Of a stretch of 9,023 nt of DNA, positions 1 through 8,676 are shown one piece after another. A program made the translations under genes and the position numbers. Under the pieces are notes generated by a model. That model did not search any database, was not told the origin of the DNA, and worked only from the letters and a program-made list of their open reading frames with translations. The stretch covers positions 1-9,023 of the forward strand of contig JBFWMP010000119.1 in assembly GCA_050251575.1 (NCBI GenBank). The letters are read 5' to 3'. Source of the DNA: X23 sp050251575. Lineage in GTDB: Bacteria; Bacillota; Clostridia; SK-Y3. The first letter of the stretch is position 1; each line of letters begins with the position of its first letter.

Positions 1-294
1 TTCAATGGTTGCTATAGTTTCATCATAAAAATAAATTGCATTTCGCAAATCTATTTTCAATTTATCAGTATCAATTTTTATACCTTCATAATCTATAGGT
101 AGATCGTACATTCCCAAGGGCTTTGAAAAATGCGAGTTCAGACTTCTTTTCCCGGCTGCCGATATTAATCGTAAGGCTTCTATCAACGTAGATTTACCAG
201 CATTGTTTTTACCTACAAGAATTGTTTGTTTTCTAAAGGAAATAGTGCTATCTAAGAAGCATTTATAATTTCGCAGTCTTAACGTTTTGATCAT
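1..294 (-). CDS. AAA/P-loop ATPase, RecF/OLD-like, N-terminal fragment (98 codons, runs off the left edge)
   Basis: This is the N-terminal part of an ATP-binding protein; the rest lies beyond the left edge. It opens MIKTLRLRNYKCF, followed by a strand-rich stretch and the Walker A loop GKNNAGKST at residues 28-36 (Lys34). The N-terminal 'I..L.l.NYKcF' plus 'G.NNaGKST' pattern is typical of RecF/SMC-like ATPases of the OLD/AAA_15/AAA_21 group, which includes OLD nucleases, GajA of Gabija, retron ATPases and the PARIS AriA ATPase. Walker B and any TOPRIM nuclease domain would be outside the window, so the subfamily and effector cannot be decided. The ATG at 294 is supported by GGAAAGGA (302-309) seven bases upstream and by an in-frame TAG directly before it. 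It lies only 112 bases after the helicase stop with no terminator visible, so co-transcription is likely. A P-loop ATPase is secure; a link to the helicase pair is inference. Confidence 0.9.
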   Translation of the reverse strand, partial: MIKTLRLRNYKCFLDSTISFRKQTILVGKNNAGKSTLIEALRLISAAGKRSLNSHFSKPLGMYDLPIDYEGIKIDTDKLKIDLRNAIYFYDETIATIE

Positions 295-399
295 CTATTG
301 GTCCTTTCCTTTTCTTCCAATTATTTCCATACAGCCATGACCAAATAATCCATCTATAAGGTTCATAATTGGCACCATCATTGAAGTACTTTCAGCCAT
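295..399 (-). CDS. Possible 34-residue micro-ORF between the helicase and ATPase genes
   Basis: An open frame starts at ATG 399, eight bases after the helicase stop, and ends with TAG at 295-297. The ATG of the ATPase follows with no gap. The predicted peptide has 34 residues. It begins MAESTSMMVPIMNLIDGLFG and ends with the basic tail GRKGKDQ. It is Met-rich (five Met) with a short hydrophobic middle and no signal peptide, transmembrane segment or zinc motif. The upstream sequence offers a weak site only: a GGA eleven bases before ATG and an AGG two bases before it. The case for it is that it fills the 112-base gap almost completely and would couple translation across the operon. It could instead be a chance frame in a short spacer, or a leader that only serves coupling. 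I do not recognise the peptide. Confidence 0.35.
   Translation of the reverse strand: MAESTSMMVPIMNLIDGLFGHGCMEIIGRKGKDQ
302..309 (-). promoter_or_regulatory. Ribosome binding site of the P-loop ATPase gene
   Basis: On the minus strand this reads GGAAAGGA, seven bases before the ATG at 294. It fixes the start of the ATPase gene and lies inside the 3' part of the upstream micro-ORF (295-399). Ribosomes leaving that micro-ORF would therefore deliver directly to the ATPase start. Confidence 0.75.
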
Positions 400-406
400 A
401 ACCTAT

Positions 407-3400
407 CTATTCCAGTAGTTTTCCTAAGAACTCAACAGCATATCTACGTTGCATATTCTCTTGATAGTGCTGATTCTTGAAATTACAAAGACAACTATAG
501 CAAACGGTATCTCCTTCATTTCCACAATCACAGTTATTCACTCTATCAAAAGCTTTTTGCAAAAAACCTATAAAATCACTTTGATCAGAATCATAAATTC
601 TTTTTACGTTGCCAGCACCGCCTGGAACTGAATCAAACAATACAAAAGTAGTACCAATATTTCCTCCTTCTGCTGCATAACTCTGGTAGGAAATACATCC
701 ATCAATATCATCTCTTTCTATGTCAAAGTATTTACTACACCCTTCTAGCAATGCATACAGAATTGTGAGTGACTCATCTCTTCCCATTGTCCTATTGATT
801 GATAACAAAGCAACATCAGTCTTGAACTTATGTCCAAGCGACCGCCTTACCAATTGATTATCGTTACAAGGATACCCTCGTGGATTTTCGTGAGATTGAT
901 ATTCAATTGGTTTTCCATGACTTAATTTTGCGTATCCGCACGTTTGACAAACAAGGAATTCACTTTTGTTCATAACAAGCAACTCATCATCAGTGGAAGA
1001 GATGACTGAAACCTGTATACCATTCAGTTTGTACTGTTTAGCAGTATTTGCACGCTTATCATCAAATTCGCCGAGATAATAGAACTCAGTTCTATGAGTC
1101 TTGATTGGTCGCTTCGTAGTAACTTTATCAACTATCTGATCTATGATAAAACCATATTCGGGAACTAGCATGATTTGTGGTAGAATTGAAAGTGAACTGC
1201 AAACAGGACATTCAATTTTATTTTTAATGTCTTGCCCAACATATTTTTCTACTTTAACTTTATTGCAAGATGGATTGTTACAAAGTAGAACTAGATATTG
1301 CCTCCACGTTGTTTCCTGCTTAACAGGTGGTTTTATAAAGCGGCTCGTAAACATATAACCATCAGCAACAACCTCAGATTCAGGAGCATATTCACTTATT
1401 GCCTGTGTCAAATCTCTCTGTAAGGATAGTTTGGAGGTATCACTTCGATATCCACGAGAATTTGCTTCCGTAAACAAGGTAACCGTATCGACAGGAAATC
1501 CATACTTAGGAATCAGATTATTTCTAGAGTAGAAAGACAGAATCTGTTCTTGTTGATATGTTTGCTCAACTCTCCTTAACCACTCTAAAAGCTTATATTT
1601 CTTTTTCTCACCAATCTTGGAATCCTCTTCCTCTCGAGCCTTCGAATATCCATCAACATCAGATTGGTACATCGCTGAAACTTTAGGCAATAACTCATCT
1701 TTATACTCTTTAATAAAATACTTAATATCACTTGTTAGTGATGTTGGTACTACTTTGTAAAGATACTGCATAATCGACTCTGGGATTTTCTGAAGAGATT
1801 CATCAATTATTTTCAGAGGAGCCTTTGATAAGAAATCTTGAATCTGTATCTTATCAGCAAAGTACTGGCGCCAATAATATGATAGTAAAACTGCAAAGAC
1901 ATGACGCTTCACAATTTTGGGATTGTCTATCTTGAAGGCCGGTGGTGTTATTGTACCGTTAATCATATCTGTTGGCTGCTTGAAGTAATAGAAATCATGA
2001 GGACCTAATTTGCAAAATGTTAATGAGAATGCAACAGAATTCAAACGCCTGCCCGCTCTACCTGCTCTCTGAATATAATTGGAAGGTCGAGGAGGCACAT
2101 TTTTCATAAAAACAGTTTCCAATTCACCCACATCAACACCCATCTCAAAAGTTGTAGAACAACTAAGAATATTGATTTTCCCTTCAATAAATTGGTGTTG
2201 GTACTCTTGTGCAACAGATTTACTCAACTGCGCTGTATGCTCCTTTATTGTTAGTGGTATTAGAGGAGCATCAGTTCCATATTGATTAATAAAATATTCT
2301 TTTGTCTTGCTTGAATTAAAATCATATAACTCCAGATGGCCATCACACCGATATGATGGACATTTCCCATTGATATTTAATGTGGTTATTCGTCCACAAG
2401 TTGAGCAGCGATAATGCGTTATAGAATGATACCCTTGTATAATAATTCTAATGTTCTCTGGATTGATTTTAAAGTATGTCCTTTTGCCTGGTTTGGGTAT
2501 AAGTATTTTGAATTCATCATCGGTGAGATATTGATCAAAAATAAGAGACAGAAATTCTTTATGTTTATCAACACTTTCTGGAAAAACTCTACCCATGAAC
2601 TCAGTTAAAGCATTTTGGGTGGCAGGTACAAATGCTCTTAGATTTCCTTCAGAATATCCTGCTCCTGAATGTTTTTTTTGGATAAATGGCTCTTTCTTGC
2701 TAAAATCAAATGCACTCCAATCTTCTTCATCAAACTTAACAATTTCCGGCAACTGCAAAGCACCATGATGCATGCAATATTCTAGGAAAAAGTAAATTAG
2801 GCTATTCAATTCTTTTGCTGTCAGAGAAATACCATCTTGGTCGTATTCCTTAGGAATTTGCAGATTCTCATCGATTTTATAATCTATCCAACCTATACTA
2901 TGCAAGCTGTTTCTTGAAAGATCTTTTAGTTCGCCGATAACTGCCTTATATACCTCTTTCGTAATAAAAGCAGGGCTCATACTCTTTCCAAATACTTCCG
3001 AATAATTTGAACGCATTTGCTCTATTAGATGGAGTAGTGGTATACCTTTTTCATAATCGTCATGGTATCTATCCATGAGAGTCCTTGCGGACCGCATAAT
3101 CAACCTTCGATTAAGGATAACATCATAGGTATATTGAAAATATGAAGCAAAATATGCTGCTTCTTGTCTACTATCAGAAAACAGTAATAATCTACGTGTT
3201 TTTTTTGGCTCATCTTCAACAACACTTCTCTTGAAAGGGTTACTTGTTCCCTGAGTATTTACTTTTCTTTGTTTTGTGATCGTTTCAGGAATAGATTCAT
3301 AGAGAGTCTCCCCTACAACTGCAGCAGATGCATCCTGTCCTAGATAAAATCCCCGCAAGATTGATCCTTTGGGATTAGTAGTCCTGCAATTATAACAGGT

Positions 3401-5176
3401 GTGCAGAATTCCATCATTCTCATTTGCTCGACAAAGATATAAAAGAATGTTACTTTCTTGATTGCAGGAACATGGGGAAACACTTTCGTAACTACCAATT
3501 TTTCCACAACTGGTACATAAACGATAGGCATTTTTCCGTTTTTCAATGGTTTTCCTAATGTTCTTATCATCATCGTCGGTAAAATCCAAGAAGTCTGGTT
3601 TAATCACCATGAAAAATTGCTTTCTTTCACCTTCTTGCTGAATGAAATATTGATCATCTGAAATTGTACCTTCAAAATACATTTCACCACAAAACTGGCA
3701 AACAGACAACTTGAAACATCGATAATCCTTCTCTCCAATACGTACAGTTTTTCTGGGAACCAGTGATAGGGTTTTCTCAGGGAAGAAGGAAACGTAGGCT
3801 CCCTCTAAAGTCCTGACAAAGTGATGGTACCTTGCATCCAGTAGTTTCCCATGATTTTTAACCGCAAAGTTTGCTATTTGAATAAAATTCAACAGTGCAT
3901 TCTCTGAGACTGAACAGGCATTTATCATATCTTGGAGGCTTTTAGCTCCATGTACAATGTGCTTCCTTATCTCACTATATAGTGTATCATGACAGAATAA
4001 ATCATAGAGTGCTTCTTGAAAGGATGACTCATCTTTAATCCATTTCTTTCCCTCTTGCATTTTACTCAAGCAGTCTAGTAACTGCAGCTTATTATTGACG
4101 TCATTTGGCACGAGCTGTGTTTGTTCTCTTGTTATAATATCGGCAATAGTTTTGTACAACTCTTCATTGCCCGTGAAACTTGATTCAAATTCCATTGTTC
4201 TACGAGAGGCCCTGATTATTGCATCAACATCAAAAGGCCTTCCTGCACAGAGTGAGGATGCAAATTGTAAAATTTCTTTATTCTTCCTTTCATCACCAAG
4301 GGTGGCACTGGTAAGTATAAAGCGGACGTTATCAGAATTTGGAAGTCTGTGAATCAACCTACGCAACAGAATGGATACTTCCATACCCGAAGCACCTGCA
4401 TATACATGTGCTTCATCGAGGACTAAATACTTCCAATTTGAGTTGAAACCTTGGTTATCAAAAAAGACATTGTCCGTTGGTCTGATTAACAGATACTCAA
4501 GCATCGCATAATTGGTCACCAAGATATGCGGAGGGCTTTCCTTCATTTGCCTTCTAGATATTCGCTCATTCTTCAGTGGTTTTTCACCAGAATGGAGAGA
4601 CTGATACTGTCTAATGGCTGCAGCATCTTCGCTTTCAGTCTCTCCTGTATATGCACCAAATGTGATTGATGGATAATCCCGAAGAATTTCGCGTAGACGT
4701 TGCATCTGGTCATTTGCTAGAGCATTCATTGGATATAACAACAAAACCTGAACGCCAGGTTTTAATGTCCCATCACTATCCTGTTTCAAGATATGGTTAA
4801 GAATAGGATACAGAAAGCATTCAGTCTTGCCCGACCCAGTACCAGTGGTTACTACCATATTCTTATCATTATCTGCAACTCGAATTGCTTGCTCCTGATG
4901 TAGGAAGAGAGGTCTTTCATATTGAACTCTATCTCCCTTTAGAAGATCTTTAAAGGACGGAGATAGTAATCCTTCTGCTACCAGTTGCTGTAGACTCTTG
5001 CCTTGAGTAAATGCATCTACGCACTCCAAATATGGACCATTTGCGAAATCAAGCTTATCTAACTCTGCAAAGTATTCATCTCTGAATTTTTCATTATTAA
5101 TGAAGAAAGTACTCTTCATATAATCCCTGTAGCTCTCATTTATTTTCTTCGCTGTATCAATCGGATTAAACCTCAT
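407..5176 (-). CDS. Giant SF2 DEAH-type helicase with C-terminal DUF1998/MZB zinc domain, DruE-like
   Basis: Predicted 1589-residue ATP-driven nucleic-acid helicase or translocase. Visible motifs: Q-motif-like FLHQEQAI (91-98); Walker A TGTGSGKTE (111-119, Lys117); motif Ia YPMNALANDQ (148-157); DEAH (254-257); TSAT (289-292); motif IV region LLLFSDSRQEAA (663-674); motif V CSTTFEMGVDVGEL (1006-1019); motif VI QRAGRAGR (1036-1043). The two RecA halves are separated by very long insertions carrying Cys pairs (493/496, 554/557, 569/571, 594/597, 924/927/939/944). After the motor come Cys1299/1304/1323/1326 and Cys1410/1413. The C-terminus has GHKFKTDVALL (1448-1458), SVPGGAG (1516-1522) and Cys1549/1551/1559/1562/1564 followed by KNQ, the hallmark of DUF1998 (MrfA zinc-binding). 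The ATG at 5176 has AAAGGAG six bases upstream and overlaps the preceding gene by four bases. It is twice the length of MrfA and fuses what DISARM splits into DrmA and DrmB, so DruE of Druantia is the best match. Helicase plus DUF1998 is certain; the DruE name is inference from architecture and neighbour. Confidence 0.95.
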   Translation of the reverse strand: MRFNPIDTAKKINESYRDYMKSTFFINNEKFRDEYFAELDKLDFANGPYLECVDAFTQGKSLQQLVAEGLLSPSFKDLLKGDRVQYERPLFLHQEQAIRVADNDKNMVVTTGTGSGKTECFLYPILNHILKQDSDGTLKPGVQVLLLYPMNALANDQMQRLREILRDYPSITFGAYTGETESEDAAAIRQYQSLHSGEKPLKNERISRRQMKESPPHILVTNYAMLEYLLIRPTDNVFFDNQGFNSNWKYLVLDEAHVYAGASGMEVSILLRRLIHRLPNSDNVRFILTSATLGDERKNKEILQFASSLCAGRPFDVDAIIRASRRTMEFESSFTGNEELYKTIADIITREQTQLVPNDVNNKLQLLDCLSKMQEGKKWIKDESSFQEALYDLFCHDTLYSEIRKHIVHGAKSLQDMINACSVSENALLNFIQIANFAVKNHGKLLDARYHHFVRTLEGAYVSFFPEKTLSLVPRKTVRIGEKDYRCFKLSVCQFCGEMYFEGTISDDQYFIQQEGERKQFFMVIKPDFLDFTDDDDKNIRKTIEKRKNAYRLCTSCGKIGSYESVSPCSCNQESNILLYLCRANENDGILHTCYNCRTTNPKGSILRGFYLGQDASAAVVGETLYESIPETITKQRKVNTQGTSNPFKRSVVEDEPKKTRRLLLFSDSRQEAAYFASYFQYTYDVILNRRLIMRSARTLMDRYHDDYEKGIPLLHLIEQMRSNYSEVFGKSMSPAFITKEVYKAVIGELKDLSRNSLHSIGWIDYKIDENLQIPKEYDQDGISLTAKELNSLIYFFLEYCMHHGALQLPEIVKFDEEDWSAFDFSKKEPFIQKKHSGAGYSEGNLRAFVPATQNALTEFMGRVFPESVDKHKEFLSLIFDQYLTDDEFKILIPKPGKRTYFKINPENIRIIIQGYHSITHYRCSTCGRITTLNINGKCPSYRCDGHLELYDFNSSKTKEYFINQYGTDAPLIPLTIKEHTAQLSKSVAQEYQHQFIEGKINILSCSTTFEMGVDVGELETVFMKNVPPRPSNYIQRAGRAGRRLNSVAFSLTFCKLGPHDFYYFKQPTDMINGTITPPAFKIDNPKIVKRHVFAVLLSYYWRQYFADKIQIQDFLSKAPLKIIDESLQKIPESIMQYLYKVVPTSLTSDIKYFIKEYKDELLPKVSAMYQSDVDGYSKAREEEDSKIGEKKKYKLLEWLRRVEQTYQQEQILSFYSRNNLIPKYGFPVDTVTLFTEANSRGYRSDTSKLSLQRDLTQAISEYAPESEVVADGYMFTSRFIKPPVKQETTWRQYLVLLCNNPSCNKVKVEKYVGQDIKNKIECPVCSSLSILPQIMLVPEYGFIIDQIVDKVTTKRPIKTHRTEFYYLGEFDDKRANTAKQYKLNGIQVSVISSTDDELLVMNKSEFLVCQTCGYAKLSHGKPIEYQSHENPRGYPCNDNQLVRRSLGHKFKTDVALLSINRTMGRDESLTILYALLEGCSKYFDIERDDIDGCISYQSYAAEGGNIGTTFVLFDSVPGGAGNVKRIYDSDQSDFIGFLQKAFDRVNNCDCGNEGDTVCYSCLCNFKNQHYQENMQRRYAVEFLGKLLE

Positions 5177-8100
5177 CCTTCGCTCCTTTCCAAGTTAATA
5201 GTCTGACCGAGAAAGAAAATACATTCGTATTCATGCTCGAACCTAGATGTACTAATCGGGTTCACAAAACCACTTTGAGCACCTACTCGAAGCGGCCTAT
5301 GATTTCGATCTCTTATCAGCAATACCATTTTCCCGTCTCTTTGCTTTTTCTTAACAGTAACTGAGAACAACTCACCATGATCAAGATCAATCCTTTTTCC
5401 GTACCTATCATAGAAAAATCCTCGAGATGAGAAGCGTTCACCAACTGAGAGCTTACAATCAGTCTCAATAAAGAAAGATTTCAAGACGGTATGCGGTGTG
5501 TAGATACAATCATTACCTTTAAACGTTCTTTTAACAGAAAAGAGAAGTTGTATAGTATGCCATTGCATATCTGCCAGGTAATTTGAGGGACTAATGAAAC
5601 CCGTTTTATCATCTCGGGGTTCAACGGATTTACCGGAATTATAGATTATCTCATTTGAACATACTATTCTTTCAATTGACTTTCCTGTAATTGTATTTAT
5701 TCTTGTTTCATACACTGTAATTAAGTATGTGCCCTTCTCAATGTTTTCCTTCTGATAATGATAGAAGTCCCCTTCAGTATTTAGTTTTCCTGATATGATA
5801 ATAGGAGGCTGATCTTTCTTACGTATCCTTAGATCATAGTCTTTGTTCCTGCTACAGAAATAGGATAAATGAACTTCTAACCCTGGTTTTATTTTACTGA
5901 AACGGAAATTGTCGGATTGAGACATAAAGAAGAATACCTCTTTCTTTTCTTGCTTTTTTGTTACTTTGTAATAAATCTTACAAATTGGCTTAACCACTTT
6001 TTCCTTGTGTATATATCCTTGAAGATATAGAGTAACAAAATCTTCTTCTGTCTCAGGTAGTTGAGATAGATATTCAGCATTATAGATTTCACCACGCCTT
6101 TTCAAACGATGAGTTACATGATTATTGCTATCTACAGTTATTAGAGAGAGGTTTGTTACTTCAGTAGGAGCACTGACAGCTATCCCTCCATGTTCTACAA
6201 GATCCTCATACCATAACTCTTTTTGGAAAAGTGACTCCTCCCCTGCTGTCACTGTTATCATCGGAGGAGTTAGAATCAATCTGTTATCCTTTTCATTATC
6301 CAAATCGATTTTATATTTCAATAGAGAATTGGGAAAAAAGTAATTATGGCTTTGAAACAACACATCCTTGCCATCAAAAGACAAATTGACTATCTCGGCA
6401 TTTTTCGTGCCATAGTACAAAGCTCTTGAATATTGGATTTGTAAGTTCTTCAGACAAAACCAGGTCTCTGATATGTAGTCAGTGTGATCTGCCGAGGAAA
6501 ATAACCGAAAATGAACCAGCTTTGCACTGGGTAACATCACAGAAGAATCAATCTTAAATCGATAATATGACTCACCCGTCCCATCTTCTAGCAAGTGGCT
6601 TGATACAACTGTAAATGGAATCTCGATTCCATCGAGAATAAATGTAAATTCGTTTTTAATAGGTATACTTGAATGATAGCGTAGGAAAATTTCTGGATAT
6701 TCTCCAATTATTGGATACAAGGTCTTGTCACTCGAGAAAAGAGTTTGACGATATATGTCACGCTTATAGATAAGCCCAGCCTTTTGTTTTTTATGATCAG
6801 AACCCAAGCTATATAAAATGTTATTGATTAATATTGGAAAATCCTTTGATAGATAGGTCTCCCATAAAGAAAAATCCTCCAGAATATTCAATTTTATTCT
6901 TTCTAGATTATCAGCATCAATTGAATCTTCCTTGGCAACGCAATAAACCAGCTGTTCAGTTTTACAAGGAAAATGGATCAGATCTCCATCAGCATTAAAT
7001 ATAGAACCCAATAAAACTTTGTTCTTAGCAAGTACCTTTTCTCCGTTACTAAACTGAAATATTAATTCGCTCCTGAATTTATCACACGGAATCACGAACT
7101 GTTTCGTATATATTGCTGAACCTATATAGTCATACTCAAGCTGTTTTTTTTGGAAAATAATTTCACCTGCATCAATGAGTGAGAAAGTGATATTTGAATC
7201 CTCTGATAAATCAATAAACGAATAAACAGGTACTAAATAATGCAACTGTTTTTTGATAGGATCCAAAGCTATTGTAACTGGCCCTCTTAGTTGGTTACCA
7301 AGTATTTTTCTAACTCTCTTGATTTCTTCAACGGAGGTTTCTTGCAACGCTTCTTCTATTGATAATGCAAGGAACTGAGGAAACTCAATATCTCTAGAAT
7401 ATGTAGTTTGATTGTCATTCGTGATATCTACTAGCCTTCTTTCCATGTAATCATATACTGGTGCTATAAAATTGATTACCTGGTCCGAGGAATAACAAAA
7501 TGCTTGAGCTGTTTCTCTTGGAAGTTGAAGGAACGTATTTACCGGATTTTCGTCGCTATCTTCTTCTATTAGAGGCAGGGCAAATTCGGTAAGAGAATCA
7601 ACTAATAATTTTTTCTGGTCATCGTAATCATGAAAAATTGTTCCTTTGCTTTTAATTAATTTTAGAAGGAATCTTGTAATCAAGCGTTTTGAGAGCGGCC
7701 TATTAGCCACAATTGAATGCATTCGAAAAGTAAGTACGTACTGGATATTATTATTTTTCGAATAAATATGGATAATGTTATTAGCATCCCAAAATAGTCT
7801 TAAATACTCATATATCTTATTTTGTGAAATTATTTTATATAGAGAATTATCTATTTTTAGCCATTGAAAGTATTCCTTCCAAAAGTCTCTATTCGATTCT
7901 TTTTCATGTTCTCTAGCAAATAGTAAACAGCTTATGAAAAGCAGGCCTCCTTCTCCCAATTTTGAAATGAAATCATGCATATCTTTGTTTCGTATAGCAC
8001 CAGTTAAAAGACTAGCAGTAATTACTTTAACTAATTCCAGATCTCTCTTATCAATCTCTATGGGCAATAGGGTATAGTGGTATTGCAATTTTAGTTTATT

Positions 8101-8640
8101 GATTTGCTCTTGTAGCTGTGCTGCAAGAGCTCCCCCTAAGGATTGATCCTTCAATTGTTCCCTTCGAATTGAACTTTTTAACAAAGTAACAAATATTGAC
8201 TGATTAATAACTGAGTATGCTTCAAAATTTCCTGGGATAAGAGCTTCAACTACATAGGGTTCAAAAAACTTTGGAATTGAATTATGTGTAATCAAACGTG
8301 TATAAATTGCGGATTTAAGTTCTGGTCTGATATCAGCGAATAACTTATGCTCTAATTTTTTCCCGATTTTTATGCAGTTGTACTCTTGTATATCAATATC
8401 AAATATTGATTCAGCAAAGGATAAACATGTATTAGGAATAGGACCAATGAGCTTATAAAGTGTATCAAGTTCATCGGTCGGATAAGGATATGTGGCTGTA
8501 TATGAGCCTAACATTTTTAGAAAATTACACCTTTCCTCATAATCTAAATAATTCAATTCTTCAAGCAAGCAGATCAAGTAAGGTATACCAAGAGAAGATG
8601 TGTATCTTAGATTTAGAGTTTTTTGCAAGTATTTAAGCAT
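5173..8640 (-). CDS. Large two-part protein of unknown function, putative helicase partner (DruH-like)
   Basis: Predicted 1155 residues and cytosolic: no signal peptide or convincing membrane segment. I chose ATG 8640 over the TTG eighteen bases upstream because GGAG sits five bases before the ATG and overlaps the codons that the TTG start would add. Roughly residues 1-450 look helical, with Leu- and charge-rich stretches (for example LEELNYLDYEERCNFLKML, 27-44) and a strand-like patch QYVLTFRMHSIVANRP (300-315). From about 455 to the end the sequence looks beta-rich, alternating strands and turns, consistent with several tandem beta-sandwich or Ig-like units. No Walker, nuclease, methylase, protease or Cys4 zinc motif was found. 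It is first in the operon and overlaps the helicase by four bases. A >1100-residue protein without recognised domains directly before a DruE-type helicase matches DruH of Druantia type III; this is inference from size and gene order. It may be a DNA- or structure-sensing scaffold. It is a genuine gene without doubt. Confidence 0.9.
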   Translation of the reverse strand: MLKYLQKTLNLRYTSSLGIPYLICLLEELNYLDYEERCNFLKMLGSYTATYPYPTDELDTLYKLIGPIPNTCLSFAESIFDIDIQEYNCIKIGKKLEHKLFADIRPELKSAIYTRLITHNSIPKFFEPYVVEALIPGNFEAYSVINQSIFVTLLKSSIRREQLKDQSLGGALAAQLQEQINKLKLQYHYTLLPIEIDKRDLELVKVITASLLTGAIRNKDMHDFISKLGEGGLLFISCLLFAREHEKESNRDFWKEYFQWLKIDNSLYKIISQNKIYEYLRLFWDANNIIHIYSKNNNIQYVLTFRMHSIVANRPLSKRLITRFLLKLIKSKGTIFHDYDDQKKLLVDSLTEFALPLIEEDSDENPVNTFLQLPRETAQAFCYSSDQVINFIAPVYDYMERRLVDITNDNQTTYSRDIEFPQFLALSIEEALQETSVEEIKRVRKILGNQLRGPVTIALDPIKKQLHYLVPVYSFIDLSEDSNITFSLIDAGEIIFQKKQLEYDYIGSAIYTKQFVIPCDKFRSELIFQFSNGEKVLAKNKVLLGSIFNADGDLIHFPCKTEQLVYCVAKEDSIDADNLERIKLNILEDFSLWETYLSKDFPILINNILYSLGSDHKKQKAGLIYKRDIYRQTLFSSDKTLYPIIGEYPEIFLRYHSSIPIKNEFTFILDGIEIPFTVVSSHLLEDGTGESYYRFKIDSSVMLPSAKLVHFRLFSSADHTDYISETWFCLKNLQIQYSRALYYGTKNAEIVNLSFDGKDVLFQSHNYFFPNSLLKYKIDLDNEKDNRLILTPPMITVTAGEESLFQKELWYEDLVEHGGIAVSAPTEVTNLSLITVDSNNHVTHRLKRRGEIYNAEYLSQLPETEEDFVTLYLQGYIHKEKVVKPICKIYYKVTKKQEKKEVFFFMSQSDNFRFSKIKPGLEVHLSYFCSRNKDYDLRIRKKDQPPIIISGKLNTEGDFYHYQKENIEKGTYLITVYETRINTITGKSIERIVCSNEIIYNSGKSVEPRDDKTGFISPSNYLADMQWHTIQLLFSVKRTFKGNDCIYTPHTVLKSFFIETDCKLSVGERFSSRGFFYDRYGKRIDLDHGELFSVTVKKKQRDGKMVLLIRDRNHRPLRVGAQSGFVNPISTSRFEHEYECIFFLGQTINLERSEG
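5183..5189 (-). promoter_or_regulatory. Ribosome binding site of the helicase gene, inside the upstream gene
   Basis: AAAGGAG on the minus strand lies six bases before the helicase ATG (5174-5176), within the last codons of the upstream gene (…LERSEG). With the ATGA stop/start overlap it gives classical translational coupling. The two proteins are therefore likely made in linked amounts, as expected for partners in one complex. Confidence 0.85.
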
Positions 8641-8644
8641 AACA

Positions 8645-8648
8645 ACTC
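8645..8648 (-). promoter_or_regulatory. Ribosome binding site that decides the first gene's start
   Basis: The minus strand reads TTTTTGGAGTTGTTATG: GGAG lies five bases before the ATG at 8640. The longer alternative start, TTG at 8658, has only AT-rich sequence (AGATAATAA) upstream and would place this site inside the coding region. The ATG is therefore preferred. Confidence 0.7.
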
Positions 8649-8676
8649 CAAAAATCAATTATTATCTCTGTTTGCT

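Noticed and set aside
384..391. Short palindrome AAGTACTT between helicase and ATPase genes as an operator or processing site
   Set aside because: Eight bases of palindrome, thirteen with imperfect flanks, is easily expected by chance, and it falls within the possible micro-ORF.
407..5176. DISARM (DrmA/DrmB) or MrfA assignment for the helicase
   Set aside because: DISARM encodes helicase and DUF1998 in separate proteins and has a methylase; MrfA is about half this length with an exonuclease partner MrfB. Neither layout is seen here.
1143..6343. Short plus-strand frames antisense to the two large genes (for example 1143-1358, 2079-2285, 4095-4352, 6125-6343) and minus-strand 3340-3573
   Set aside because: They lie wholly inside the two strongly supported large genes in other frames, have no convincing ribosome binding sites, and encode low-complexity shadow peptides.
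8641..8658. Longer start of the first large gene at TTG 8658 (six extra residues)
   Set aside because: The GGAG site at 8645-8648 is ideally placed for the ATG at 8640 and would fall inside the coding region of the longer form, which lacks a good upstream site.
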